NCBI GenBank assembly: GCA_016192145.1
Contig: JACPUT010000006.1
Location: 310,001-374,000, forward strand
Reading direction: 5' to 3'
Length of the DNA: 64,000 nucleotides
Origin: Acidobacteriota bacterium
GTDB taxonomy: Bacteria > Acidobacteriota > Holophagae > Holophagales > Holophagaceae
The notes beneath the pieces were generated by a model. The model was not told where the DNA came from and did no database searches. It was given only the letters and a program-made list of their open reading frames with translations. This document shows positions 29,790-38,700 of the stretch, piece by piece (the stretch's first letter is position 1; every line of letters begins with the position of its first letter). The position numbers and the translations under genes are program-made.

Positions 29790-30146
29790 ATGGCCCCCCG
29801 TCAATCGCGCCACCTGCCCGCCTTCCTCCTCCTCTCCCTCACGGAGGGGCCCCTCCATGGCCACGCCATCCGCGCGGCGCTCGCGGAGCGCTTCCCGGGG
29901 TACAAGGCGGATCCCGGCGCCACCTACCGCGCCCTGCAGGCCCTCGAGGAGGCGGGCGACCTCAGCTTCGAGTGGGATACGGATTCCCGCGGCCCCGCGC
30001 GCAAGGTCTACACCCTCACGGACCAGGGCTGGGCCCAGCTCGAAGCCTGGCGGGGGGACATGGAAGGCCGGGTGGCCATCCTCCAATCCTTCCTGGAGCA
30101 CCTCCACCGCGCGAAGGCGCGACGGAAGGCGGCGGCCCGGGCCTAA
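29790..30146 (+). CDS. PadR family transcriptional regulator
   Basis: A 118-residue winged-helix repressor: LPAFLLLSLTEGPLHGHAIRAALAERFPGYKADPGATYRALQALEEAGDLSFEWDTDSRGPARKVYTLTDQG is the complete PadR N-terminal domain. A short C-terminal helix for dimerisation follows (WRGDMEGRVAILQSFLEHL). It ends the permease operon and probably binds the palindrome at 28737-28773. Its TAA stop overlaps the TAG stop of the convergent LytTR gene (30143-30146). Ligands of PadR proteins include phenolics, metals and drugs, and nothing here identifies this one. Confidence 0.9.
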   Translation: MAPRQSRHLPAFLLLSLTEGPLHGHAIRAALAERFPGYKADPGATYRALQALEEAGDLSFEWDTDSRGPARKVYTLTDQGWAQLEAWRGDMEGRVAILQSFLEHLHRAKARRKAAARA

Positions 30147-30883
30147 CCGCCCAGCTTCAACGCCTTGAGGTAGGTCGCGCTCACGGGCAGGGTGCCCCCG
30201 CCGCGCAGGTGGAGGAGCCCGCCTTCGCCTTCCTTCCGCTCCAGCCAGGCGATGGCTCTCAGGGCGACGATGGCGCCGCGGTGCACCTGCTGGAAGCGGC
30301 CGGGGTCGAGGCGGGCGGCGAGGGCCTTGAGGGGGGTGTCGATGTAGTGCGTGGCGTCCTCGGTGTCCACGCGGGTGAGTTTGTCCTCGGCCTGGAAGCT
30401 GCGCACCTCGTCGACGCTCAGGAGGTGGGTGCGCTTGCCCACCGTGGCGCGGATCCACTGCAGGGGCTCCGGCCGTGTCTCCATCCGGGCGCGCAGGGCT
30501 TCGAGATCCAGGGCGGCGCGGGAATGGAGGCGATCCAGGGTCTTTTGCAGGCGCTCGGGGGTGACGGGTTTGAGGAGGTAGTCCACGGCGCCCGCCTCGA
30601 AGGCATCCAGGGTGTGGGCGTCGTAGGCGGTGACGAAGACGATGCGCGTCGTCGCGGGCAACCGCGCGGCCAGCTCCAGGCCCGACAGGCCGGGCAGGCG
30701 GATGTCCACGAAGGCCACGTCGGGGGGATGGGCTTGCACACAGGCCAGGGCCTCCGGCGCATCCCCGGCTTCGTCCAGGCGGAGCCAGGGCTGGCCGGAG
30801 GCGTGGAGCAGGGCCACGAGGCCCTCGCGCAGGCGGGGCTCATCCTCGAGGACGAGGGCGGAGAAGGGGGGAAGCGTGGACAT
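30143..30883 (-). CDS. LytTR-type response regulator
   Basis: A 246-residue regulator. The receiver domain (residues 1-115) has acidic residues LEDEP, the phospho-acceptor Asp in DVAFVDIRLPGLSG, a Thr-Ala switch (IVFVTAYD) and Lys in DYLLKPV. A LytTR DNA-binding domain follows (TVGKRTHLLSVDEVRSFQAEDKLTRV, then LDPGRFQQVHRGAIVALRAIAWLE). LytTR domains bind short direct repeats near target promoters. The cognate kinase is most likely the LytS-like gene at 31917-33098, two genes upstream on the same strand. The open frame extends 30 codons further, into palindrome 4, but the natural start is MSTLPPFSALVLEDE. Confidence 0.92.
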   Translation of the reverse strand: MSTLPPFSALVLEDEPRLREGLVALLHASGQPWLRLDEAGDAPEALACVQAHPPDVAFVDIRLPGLSGLELAARLPATTRIVFVTAYDAHTLDAFEAGAVDYLLKPVTPERLQKTLDRLHSRAALDLEALRARMETRPEPLQWIRATVGKRTHLLSVDEVRSFQAEDKLTRVDTEDATHYIDTPLKALAARLDPGRFQQVHRGAIVALRAIAWLERKEGEGGLLHLRGGGTLPVSATYLKALKLGG

Positions 30884-30901
30884 CGGATCCAGATTAGGAA
30901 A

Positions 30902-31125
30902 GATGGAACGCGAAGGGCGCGAAGAAAAGCGCGAAGGGCGCGAATGCACCTTCAAGCCGCACGGCAGGGCCATCCGGGCCTTCGGCCCAAGGTCCAGCGG
31001 AGCTGGACCTTCCTGCGGGGGCGGCGCCTGGCGGGCCTTCGAGGGCCCGCTGAGCGCCGCCCCCGCAGGGGATGCCCGAGGGTGGGTCGTGCACCCTTCG
31101 CGCGGTTATTCGCGCCCTTCGCGTT
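30902..31125. repeat. Palindromic word-repeat element 4, family B core
   Basis: Left arm words GCGCGAAGG (from 30902, ATGGAACGCGAAGGGCGCGA) are mirrored in the right arm (31094-31125, ending TTCGCGTT). The right arm stops at the base next to the TAG stop codon of the gene at 31126. The central core (about 30965-31073) has nested inverted repeats (GGTCCAGC/GCTGGACC and CCTGCGGGGGCGG/CCGCCCCCGCAGG) and is shared with the element at 50111. TGGGTCG occurs at 31083-31089. It sits between the LytTR gene and the gene at 31126. Confidence 0.88.
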
Positions 31126-31875
31126 CTACTTCCCACCCTCGGGTTTTGCCCCCACCTGCGGGAAGCTCTGGAACACGCCGCCCTTCTCATCGAGGAAGTT
31201 CAGCATGGGCTGCCCCTCGGGGGTCACGAGCATCATCATCCGCGCGCGGCCCTTGGCGTCGGCGAGGATTACGGCGGAGGATTGACCCCGGGTGCGGCCC
31301 ACGAAGACCCGGGTGGTCTGCGGGCCGCCCGCGGCCTGCCACTTCTGTTTCAGGGCCTCCTTCTCGGGGCCCGCGGGGGCCTTCTGCCAGGCCTCGAAGA
31401 GGGGCGCGTACTCCTTGGGCAGGCCGCGGTCGTAGATGTTGAGGCCCGTGTTCATGCCGCCCCCCTCCTCGTAGTGGCCCAGGGCCAGCTGCTGATCCCC
31501 GCCGAAGCGATCCATGGAGAGGTGCATGCCGGAGGCGGGCTTACCCTCCTTGTCGAGGTCCCCCTTCCACACGAGGCCGCCGCACTCGTCGCCCTTCTGG
31601 TTGTAGAAGATGAGGCCGGGCATGGCGCGGTGATCCGCGGCCTCCTTGCCATCCTGCACCACGCCGGGCAGGCGGCTGTGGTTGGCGAGCACGAGCTCGT
31701 TGCGGCCCTCCGCGTTGATGATGTTGATGCGCTCCACGTCGATCTCCGCGAAGCGGGTGCGGGCGGGCTTGGCGGCCACCATCAGCGTGGTGAGGAAGGC
31801 CACGGTGCCCAGGGTGAGGGCGCCCTTGAGGAGGCGGTTCTGGCGTTGGAGGGACAGGACGAGGTCCAGGCTCAT
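31126..31875 (-). CDS. Membrane-anchored protein of unknown function
   Basis: A 249-residue protein with one N-terminal membrane segment (LLKGALTLGTVAFLTTLMVAA) and a soluble domain. The part EIDVERINIINAEGRNELVLANHSRLPG, with LIFYNQKGDECGGLVWKG and MMMLVTPEGQPMLNFLDEKG, is a beta-rich layout with short IxNxEG-type turns that I have seen in uncharacterised bacterial proteins. I do not assign a family. It lies between the LytS-like kinase and the LytTR regulator on the same strand, so it may be a target or accessory protein of that pair. Its stop codon directly abuts palindrome 4. Confidence 0.72.
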   Translation of the reverse strand: MSLDLVLSLQRQNRLLKGALTLGTVAFLTTLMVAAKPARTRFAEIDVERINIINAEGRNELVLANHSRLPGVVQDGKEAADHRAMPGLIFYNQKGDECGGLVWKGDLDKEGKPASGMHLSMDRFGGDQQLALGHYEEGGGMNTGLNIYDRGLPKEYAPLFEAWQKAPAGPEKEALKQKWQAAGGPQTTRVFVGRTRGQSSAVILADAKGRARMMMLVTPEGQPMLNFLDEKGGVFQSFPQVGAKPEGGK

Positions 31876-31916
31876 GGTGAGCTCCTTGTGGAGGGGGTTG
31901 GGGTGGAGGTGAAGGG

Positions 31917-33098
31917 TTAGGTGAGGGGCAGGCTGAGGGCCACGCGCACGCCGTGGGGCTCCACGTCCTCGATGCGCAGGCGGGCGCCTTCGCCGAAGCT
32001 CAGCTGCAGGCGCTGGCGCAGGTTGGCGAGGCCCGTACCCGAGGGGGGTTCCGGCGGCAGGCCCACGCCATCGTCGAGCACCTCGAGGGTGAGTCGCTGG
32101 CCCTCAAGCTGGCCGCGCACGGTGACGCTGCCGCCGCCCGGCTGGGGTTCGATTCCGTGCTTCACGGCGTTCTCCACGGGGATGAGGAGGGTGCCCACGG
32201 GCACGTCGATCGCCATCAGTTCGGGCGCGAGGTCCAGGTGGAAGGCGAGGCGGTCGCCGAAGCGCAGGGCCAGCAGCCGCACGTAGGCCTCCACGGTGGC
32301 CACCTCCTGGGCGAGGGGATGGGTGAGGCGCTGCAGGCCCTCGGTGGTGGCGCGGGCGTGATCCACGAGGGCATCCACCATGGCCACGGCCGCTTCGCTG
32401 TCGCCGCCGCGGATCAGCTCCCGCAGATGGGCCAAGGTGTTGAAGAAGTGGTGGGGCTCCACCTGGGCCCGCAGGAGGCGCAGCTCCGCCTGGGCCAGGC
32501 GCGCCGCGTTCGCGTCGGCATCTTGGGCGGCATGAGCCGCGGCCTGCGCCGCCGCCAAGCGCCCCGACAGGGCCGTCTTCAGCCGCGCCAGGCGCTGGGC
32601 GTTGCGCCCGCCATCCACCCACAGCACCTGCGTGAAGAAGCGGCTCGTGGGCGCGGCTTCCACTTCCAGGCTGTCACCGGGGTGGGCGGGCAACTGCACG
32701 GTGAGTTCATCGGTCTGGGCCCAGCGCCGGAGGCGCCCCGCCCAGGTGGGGGGCCCGAAGGCGGCGCGCAGCAGGTCACCCTGGCGCAGCACCTCCGTCG
32801 CGCCCAGATCCTCCCGCAGGAGGGCCGTCACTTCGTCGGCCGCCGCCGCGCGATCCCAGGGCGCTTGCACGCTGAGCCGTTGCACGGGGTTGAGGGGCAG
32901 GCCCTGGGAACCCTTGGCCTGCCGCACGGTGCCAAGGATGGCGAGGATGAGGGCCGTATAGGGGAAGAGCAGCAGCGCACCCAGCAGCCCCGCTGACACG
33001 CCCCCCACGAGCAGGGCGAAGAGCACCTGCCCCAAGTACCAGGCCCCCGCCAGCCGAAGCAGCAGGCCGGTGAGGGGAAGGAAGCGGGAACGGGTCAT
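31917..33098 (-). CDS. LytS/YehU-type sensor histidine kinase
   Basis: A 393-residue kinase with two TM helices near the N-terminus (LLLRLAGAWYLGQVLFALLV, and a second in the stretch after GGVSAGLLGALLLFPYTALILAIL), a variable sensor region (about 90-190) and a coiled linker. The His_kinase domain follows, with the phospho-accepting His in QVEPHHFFNTLAHLRELI. The ATPase part has N-box VENAVKHGIEPQ and G boxes LDDGVGLPPE and GTGLANLRQRL. This family partners LytTR regulators, and one is encoded at 30143-30883. The ligand is unknown. The gene starts 95 bp downstream of the AlkD-like gene's stop. Confidence 0.9.
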   Translation of the reverse strand: MTRSRFLPLTGLLLRLAGAWYLGQVLFALLVGGVSAGLLGALLLFPYTALILAILGTVRQAKGSQGLPLNPVQRLSVQAPWDRAAAADEVTALLREDLGATEVLRQGDLLRAAFGPPTWAGRLRRWAQTDELTVQLPAHPGDSLEVEAAPTSRFFTQVLWVDGGRNAQRLARLKTALSGRLAAAQAAAHAAQDADANAARLAQAELRLLRAQVEPHHFFNTLAHLRELIRGGDSEAAVAMVDALVDHARATTEGLQRLTHPLAQEVATVEAYVRLLALRFGDRLAFHLDLAPELMAIDVPVGTLLIPVENAVKHGIEPQPGGGSVTVRGQLEGQRLTLEVLDDGVGLPPEPPSGTGLANLRQRLQLSFGEGARLRIEDVEPHGVRVALSLPLT

Positions 33099-33193
33099 GG
33101 GGTGAACTCCTGGGATGACCCAGGCTCACCCGAGCCGCGCCGTCGCGCCAGGGGGCTCCCGACGGAGGCCGGGATTGGGGCGATGAACGCCGC

Positions 33194-33925
33194 TCAGCCC
33201 TTGAAGCGCCCCGCCACCATCGGTCGCTGGAGATCCCGCAGCGCGTCCTTGCCGACCCAGCGGGGGCCACGCTCCGGGGCGGCGGCGAGGCGTTGGGCCA
33301 GGGCGACGGAGGCTTGGTGCAGGGCGGCGCTGCGGCCGCCGATGCGGCGCAGGGCCCAGCTCACGCCCTTCTTCACGAAGTTGCGGCCATCCTGCGCCCC
33401 CGCTTCGATGAGGCTCAGGCTTTCCAGAAAGGGGGCGTCCCCCGCGCCCTTGTCATGGCCCGCGAGGCTCGCCAGCAGGGCGAAGCCCGCGCGCTTCTCG
33501 AACTCCGCCTCCCTCGGGCACCAGGCCGCCACCTTCGCCCAGGCATGGGGGGTGCGGTCGAAGAGCTTGAAGCAGAGCGTGTCCACGACGCCCCAGTTAT
33601 CGAAGTCGCGGCACCAGCGCTCCATCTGGTCGGGTGTCACGAGCGCCGGGTCGTCCACGAAGGCCGTGAGCAGCCGCGCCTCGTACCAGCCCGTCTCCCA
33701 CAGGGCCGCCGCGAGGGCGTGGTCGCGGCCCAGGGTCTTGGCTAGCCGCTGGAGGTGGGCCATGGAGATGCCGAAGGCCTGCGGCGCGTCGATGCCGAAG
33801 CGGGCGAGGTTCACGCGGTCGTGCTCGGTGCTGAGGGCGCGAAGCTCCGCCAGCACGGCCTCCACGCGCGCGGGCAGGGGGCGCGGATCGGGAGCGGGTG
33901 CGGCGCCCGGCTTCCGGGGCCTCAT
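33194..33925 (-). CDS. DNA alkylation repair protein, AlkD-like HEAT repeats
   Basis: A 243-residue all-helical protein. Segments such as HDRVNLARFGIDAPQAFGISMAHLQRLAK, ETGWYEARLLTAFVDDPALVTPDQMERWCRDFDNWGVVDTLCFKLF and AFALLASLAGHDK-like helices match AlkD/AlkC HEAT-repeat glycosylase relatives. The DNWGVVDTLC step, typical of the family, carries the conserved Asp and Trp. These proteins excise or bind bulky N-alkylated bases. Many homologues in this clade lack tested activity, so the role is provisional. The start overlaps the stop of the SRPBCC gene as ATGA, so the genes are coupled. Confidence 0.82.
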   Translation of the reverse strand: MRPRKPGAAPAPDPRPLPARVEAVLAELRALSTEHDRVNLARFGIDAPQAFGISMAHLQRLAKTLGRDHALAAALWETGWYEARLLTAFVDDPALVTPDQMERWCRDFDNWGVVDTLCFKLFDRTPHAWAKVAAWCPREAEFEKRAGFALLASLAGHDKGAGDAPFLESLSLIEAGAQDGRNFVKKGVSWALRRIGGRSAALHQASVALAQRLAAAPERGPRWVGKDALRDLQRPMVAGRFKG

Positions 33926-34368
33926 CCCGGGATCTCCGCCTCCACCAGCTGGGTGAGGAGCGCGAGGGATTCCTGCCAGCCCAGGTGGCAGGCGGCCACG
34001 GGGATCACCTCCGGGATGCCCTCCTGAAGGATCTCCAGCTCCACGCCGCAAAAGACGGGGCGCAGGGAGATGGTGACGACCATCTCCCCGGGCAGGTTGG
34101 GGTCGTCGAAGACGTCCGTGTGCCGGATGCGCTCGTTGGGGACGAGCTCCAGGTAGGTGCCGCCGAAGGCGTGGGAGTGGCCCGTGGAGAAGTTCGTGAA
34201 GGACATGCGGTAGGTGCCGCCCACGCGGGCCTCCAGGTGATGCACGCGCCCCGTGAAGCCGTGGGGCGGAAGCCACTTGACCATGGCCTCGGGATCCAGG
34301 AAGGCGCGGTACACCCGCTCAGGGGTGGCGCGAAGCACGCGGTGGAGGCGGACGGTTCCGGTGGCCAT
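33922..34368 (-). CDS. SRPBCC / AHSA1 domain protein
   Basis: A 148-residue protein of the START-like helix-grip fold: VRLHRVLRATPERVYRAFLDPEAMVKWLPPHGFTGRVHHLEARVGGTYRMSFTNFSTG followed by the C-terminal helix HLGWQESLALLTQLVEAEI. AHSA1 domains bind hydrophobic ligands or chaperones; no specific role is readable. AGGAG lies about 8 nt upstream of the chosen ATG, which fixes the start. It is the first gene of a two-gene unit with the AlkD-like protein and diverges from the lipase gene. Confidence 0.9.
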   Translation of the reverse strand: MATGTVRLHRVLRATPERVYRAFLDPEAMVKWLPPHGFTGRVHHLEARVGGTYRMSFTNFSTGHSHAFGGTYLELVPNERIRHTDVFDDPNLPGEMVVTISLRPVFCGVELEILQEGIPEVIPVAACHLGWQESLALLTQLVEAEIPG

Positions 34369-34523
34369 GGTCGGCTCCTGGGGGAATGGGAAAGCCCAGG
34401 ATACGGATCCGGGCCCGCAGGGCAAGGCGTCCGGCCCCCGTCTATGGAGGCTCTCTTTCCTGCTGCATCGCTCCTGCCCTTCGTGCATCCTGGGGCCGCC
34501 CATTCCATCCATCGGAGGTTTCC

Positions 34524-35414
34524 ATGAGCCCATCCCAGGGGCAGCCCTCGAGCGAGGTCCGCGTGCACGTGGGGGCGGAGGCCCCTCGCCCGGAGCCCGC
34601 GCCCTGTTGGGCGGCGCCGCTGCAGGAATACGCGGCCCTGGCGGCCCTCGCCTATCCCGCCGCGCCGGGCATCGCCGTGCCCGAGGGATGGGCTAAGGTC
34701 GAAGCGGAGACGGTGGACGATCCCAAATCGAGCCTCTACTTCGAGGTGTGGCGCAAGGAAGGTGCGCCGCCGCAGGTGGCCTTCGTGTTCCGGGGCACCC
34801 AGGAGGCCAAGGATTGGTGGAGCAACGCGCGGTGGCTCACCCGCTTCCTCACCGCCGGCTCCGATCAGTACGACCTCGTGCGCGTGCTGGTGGGGGGCCT
34901 CGTGGCCCGGGCCAAGGCGCGGGATCCCCAGGCCACCTTCGTGGCCGTGGGCCACTCCCTGGGGGGCGGCCTCGCCCAGCAGGCCGCCTACGCCCAACTG
35001 GACATCCGCACCGTCTACGCCTTCGACCCCTCGCCCGTCACGGGCTTCCGCAGCGTGGCCAAGCCCACCCGCGAGGCCAACAGCCAGGGCCTGACCATCG
35101 TCCGCGCCTTCGAGCACGGCGAGATCCTGGCCTACGTGCGCTACGTCCTGAAGATCGCCCGCGCCCTCTCCGAGGCCAACCCGAAGATCATCGAAGTGCG
35201 CTTCAACCTGAGCCAGGGCGCCACCTGGGCGGGCAACATGCTCCAGCGCATCCGCCGCGCCACGCCGGGGGTCGTTCCCTTCATCCGCGATGGCATCGAC
35301 CAGCACTCCATGACGGAACTGGCCAAGGCCATCGCGGCCAGCGCCCAAGGAAAGGATGGGGCCGCCTGTGAAGGGAAGGGGCCCGGGGCCGTGGGCGGCG
35401 TGGGCCCGGCCTGA
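34524..35414 (+). CDS. Class 3 lipase-like alpha/beta hydrolase
   Basis: A 296-residue protein without a signal peptide. The nucleophile elbow is GHSLGG (VAVGHSLGGGLAQQAAYA), preceded by the oxyanion region VAFVFRGTQEAKDWWSN, both typical of Lipase_3 (fungal lipase-like) domains. Asp in YAFDPSPVTG and a later His (IDQHSM) may complete the triad. The C-terminal 20 residues are low-complexity Gly-rich. GGAGG lies about 5 nt upstream of the ATG. Substrate, whether lipid or ester, is unknown. The gene is monocistronic by appearance, followed by palindrome 7. Confidence 0.88.
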   Translation: MSPSQGQPSSEVRVHVGAEAPRPEPAPCWAAPLQEYAALAALAYPAAPGIAVPEGWAKVEAETVDDPKSSLYFEVWRKEGAPPQVAFVFRGTQEAKDWWSNARWLTRFLTAGSDQYDLVRVLVGGLVARAKARDPQATFVAVGHSLGGGLAQQAAYAQLDIRTVYAFDPSPVTGFRSVAKPTREANSQGLTIVRAFEHGEILAYVRYVLKIARALSEANPKIIEVRFNLSQGATWAGNMLQRIRRATPGVVPFIRDGIDQHSMTELAKAIAASAQGKDGAACEGKGPGAVGGVGPA

Positions 35415-35437
35415 GGGCCCTTCAGGTGCGGGGTGGG

Positions 35438-35525
35438 GACAGGATGAACAGGATCAAGGCTGGATGATCAGGATTGCGGAAGTGCTCCTTTCAGCTTGTC
35501 CATCCTGTGCACCTTGTTTCAAACC
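35438..35525. repeat. Palindromic word-repeat element, ACAGGATGA words (copy 1)
   Basis: The left arm has ACAGGATGA-ACAGGATCA (from 35439). The right arm is a degenerate mirror (TTGTCCATCCTGTGCACCTTGTTTC) ending near 35525. The copy at 41488-41577 has the same left arm, the same GGATGATCAGGAT inner segment and the same TTTCAAACC end, so the two are homologous. The rest of the 325-bp gap 35415-35739 holds no gene I can see, only the likely promoter of the 1071-residue gene. Confidence 0.8.
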
Positions 35526-35739
35526 GCGCCCGAAAGCACCTTGGTCAAAAATGCGGTGTTCGGATCGCCTCGGTAACCCGCGAAGGGGGGGAATGGGGCC
35601 CAGCATGCTGGAAGGTGGGGCCCAGGCGGCCTGAACTGTCAGGTGTTCCATCGCCCTGCCAGAGGTACCCTGGAATACCGTCCAAATTTCCGCGTTAATT
35701 GCGCCTTCGCTTTGAGCGGATTCTGCCTTCGGAGTGGGG

Positions 35740-38700
35740 ATGTTCAAGATGTTCAGGTTCAGCTTCCGTTCACTGTGCGTGTTGGTTCTGTTGAGTGCCG
35801 TGAGCTTGAAGAGCCAAGATGGGAGCCGGGAACCACGTTCCGCCTCCACCCAGCCGGGTTCCCAGCCTTCGATGGGCGCTGAACAAGCCGACTATGTGGT
35901 GCTGTACCACCGCATCCGATTGGCATATCAGAGCGATGGCACCTCCGAGAAGGTGGAGGAAGGCCGGGTTCGAGTCCAGACCGAGGCAGGTGTGAACGCG
36001 ATGGGGCAGCTCAGGTGGGGGTATAGCGCGGCGAACGAAACCCTGGAAGTGGTGGCTGTCAAAGTCCACAAGGCCGAAGGGAGGGTGGTGGTAGCCCCGA
36101 AGGAGTCGGTGCAGGATCTTGCCCTGCCGGGGACCGAGCAGATGACTGTTTACACGGATCTCCGCCTCAAGCTGGTCACGGTGCCAGCATTGCGGCCGGG
36201 CGATGAAGTTGAGTACACCTTGCGGACCCCGCGCACCTCGCCCTATGCTCCGGGCCACTTTTGGGGGGAGCATCGGTTTTCCCGGGAAGAAATCGTGATG
36301 GAGGCATCCTTCGAATTGGATGTCCCGGCTCAGAAGGCCGTCCATGTGGTTTCGACCGCAGACCTGAAACCCAAGGTTCGGGAGCATGCGGGTCGCCGCG
36401 TCACCACCTGGAGCTGGAGTCACCCCCGCATGGAACCCGAGGGGAAGCGCGACTCTTCCAAGCCTCGAAAGACCAAGGCTCCAGGGCCGGATCTGCAATT
36501 CACCACCTTCGGATCCTGGGCCGAGATGGGGGATTGGTATGCCAGCCTTGAAGCCCCTCAACGAGCCTTGGATGAGGGACTCCGGGCGAAAGCCAGGGCC
36601 CTGGTGGCGGGCAAGACCACACCCTTGGAAAAGGTCGAGGCCCTCTACTCCTTCGTATCCACCACCAATCGTTACGTCAGCCTCTCCTTCGGGGTGGGAC
36701 GTTTTCAGCCCCACAAAGCTTCGGAGGTCTTCGCCAATCAGTACGGTGACTGCAAGGACAAACACACGCTTCTGGCTGCGCTTCTGGAGTCCGAAGGATT
36801 CCAGGTCGCCTCGGTGCTCATCCACACATCCCGTACCCTCGACCCCGACCTTCCTTCCCCCGCCCAGTTCGACCACGTCTTCACGGAGGTGAATGTTCAA
36901 GGGGAGTCCGTGCTGCTTGATACCACGGCGGAGGTGGCACCCTTCAGGTCCCTCCTGAGGCCCTTCCGAAAGAAGCAGGCCCTGAGGGTGGTTCCCTCTG
37001 GAGCTTCCCGGCTGTTCACCACCCCCTCCTCCAATGCCAAGGCGGAGCGTGTCGAGGTGGATGCCGAAGGAGAGGTGACAGCGAAAGGGGATGTGAAAGC
37101 CATCGTGAAGCAACATTTCGCAGGGGATCAGGAGGTCATCCTGCGTTCTGTGTTTAGGAAGGTTCCCCAACTTCGATGGAAGGAAGTGGTGGGCTTCGGG
37201 GCCACCATGGACGGCCTTTTTGGAGAAGTGAGCGACATTCAAGTGTCGGATCCCGGAGACCTCTCAACCCCCTTCAACCTCACGTTCACGTTTGCCAAGG
37301 CCCAGGCCTACACGCCCACTGGAGGCTCGGGATTCCTTTCCCCGCCCATTTCCAGGATTCGCTTCGAATTCCAAGAAGGGGATCCCGGAAGCGTTCGAGT
37401 GGGAGAGGGATCGGCCAGAGCCCGATTGCACCTTCGCCTTCCGCAAGGTGTTAAACCGACCTTACCCCTGGGGATCCAAGTCAATCGCGACTTCGCCACG
37501 TATCGGAGTACCTATGCCTTTGAGAACGATCAATTGATCGTCTCGAGGGAATTGGTTTTTCTGAAGTCAGACCTGCCATCCACTCGGGAAGCAGATCTGG
37601 AGGCCTTCAAGAAGCTGGTGGAGAAGGACCACGTGTTTTCAATAGATCTGGAGGGTGCCCTCCCTTCGCCCGGGGAAGGGGCCGAGGAAACGGTAGCTGA
37701 GATCACCAAAGCGGCGAATGCGGCATTTGAAGCCAAGGATTTCAAGAAGGCTCAGATCCTCAACGAGAAGGTGCTCAAACTCGATCCCGACGACAAGAAC
37801 GCCTGGAACAATTTGGGCAGGGCCCATCACGCGCAGGGCGCCTACGAAAAGGCCATCGCCGCTTATCGCAAGGCGATCTCGATGAATCCCAACGAGGAAT
37901 ACGCCTATAACAACCTCGGGCTGACCCTCTGGGCCAAACAGAAGTACCGCGAGGCGGAGGGGATGTTCCGGCGTCAGCTGGAAGTGAATCCCTACGACAC
38001 GTTCGCCCATGGCAACTTGGGGCGAATGCTCATGGAGACCAAGGCATACGGGCCCGCCTTGGAGGAACTTCATCACGCCGCGCGCCTGGACCCGAAGGAT
38101 GCCCACGTTCAATTGCTCTTGGGAGAGGCCCTGCTGGAAGCCAAGGATGAGGTGAACGGGCTGAAGGCACTTGAAGAAGCCACCCGATTAGCCCCCAATC
38201 CTGCAATGTTCAACAACGCCGCCTATGTCTTAGCCACCCGGAAGGTGGCCTTGGGGCGAGCTAAGGAACTGGCGGAATCGGCCATCGAGGGCGCTCAGAA
38301 AGAAATGAAGGACCTCACCTTGGGCCCGGACGTGTTCAAAGCGGGCATGCTCACCGCCGCCCTTGGCGCCTATTGGGACACGCTGGGGTGGATTCACGTT
38401 CAAGAAGGGAATCCGGCTCAAGGAGAACCCTACCTCAGGGCTTCCTGGAGCCTGAGCCAGTCCTCAACCGTGGGCGTTCATCTGGGGCGGGCCTACCTCG
38501 CCTTGGAGCAGGCGAATCGCGCCGAGAAGGCGTTTGCGCTGGCCGCCGCCACGGCTCATCCAATTCCCGAAGCCCGAGCTGCGTTGACCGCCCAGGTGGG
38601 AGGTTCCAAGGCCGCTGAGGTACGCATCCGTCAAGCCACGGAGGCCCTGATGGAGGAGCGCACCCTTTCGCTCCCGGGGAAGCGCCCCTCAACTTCCGCA

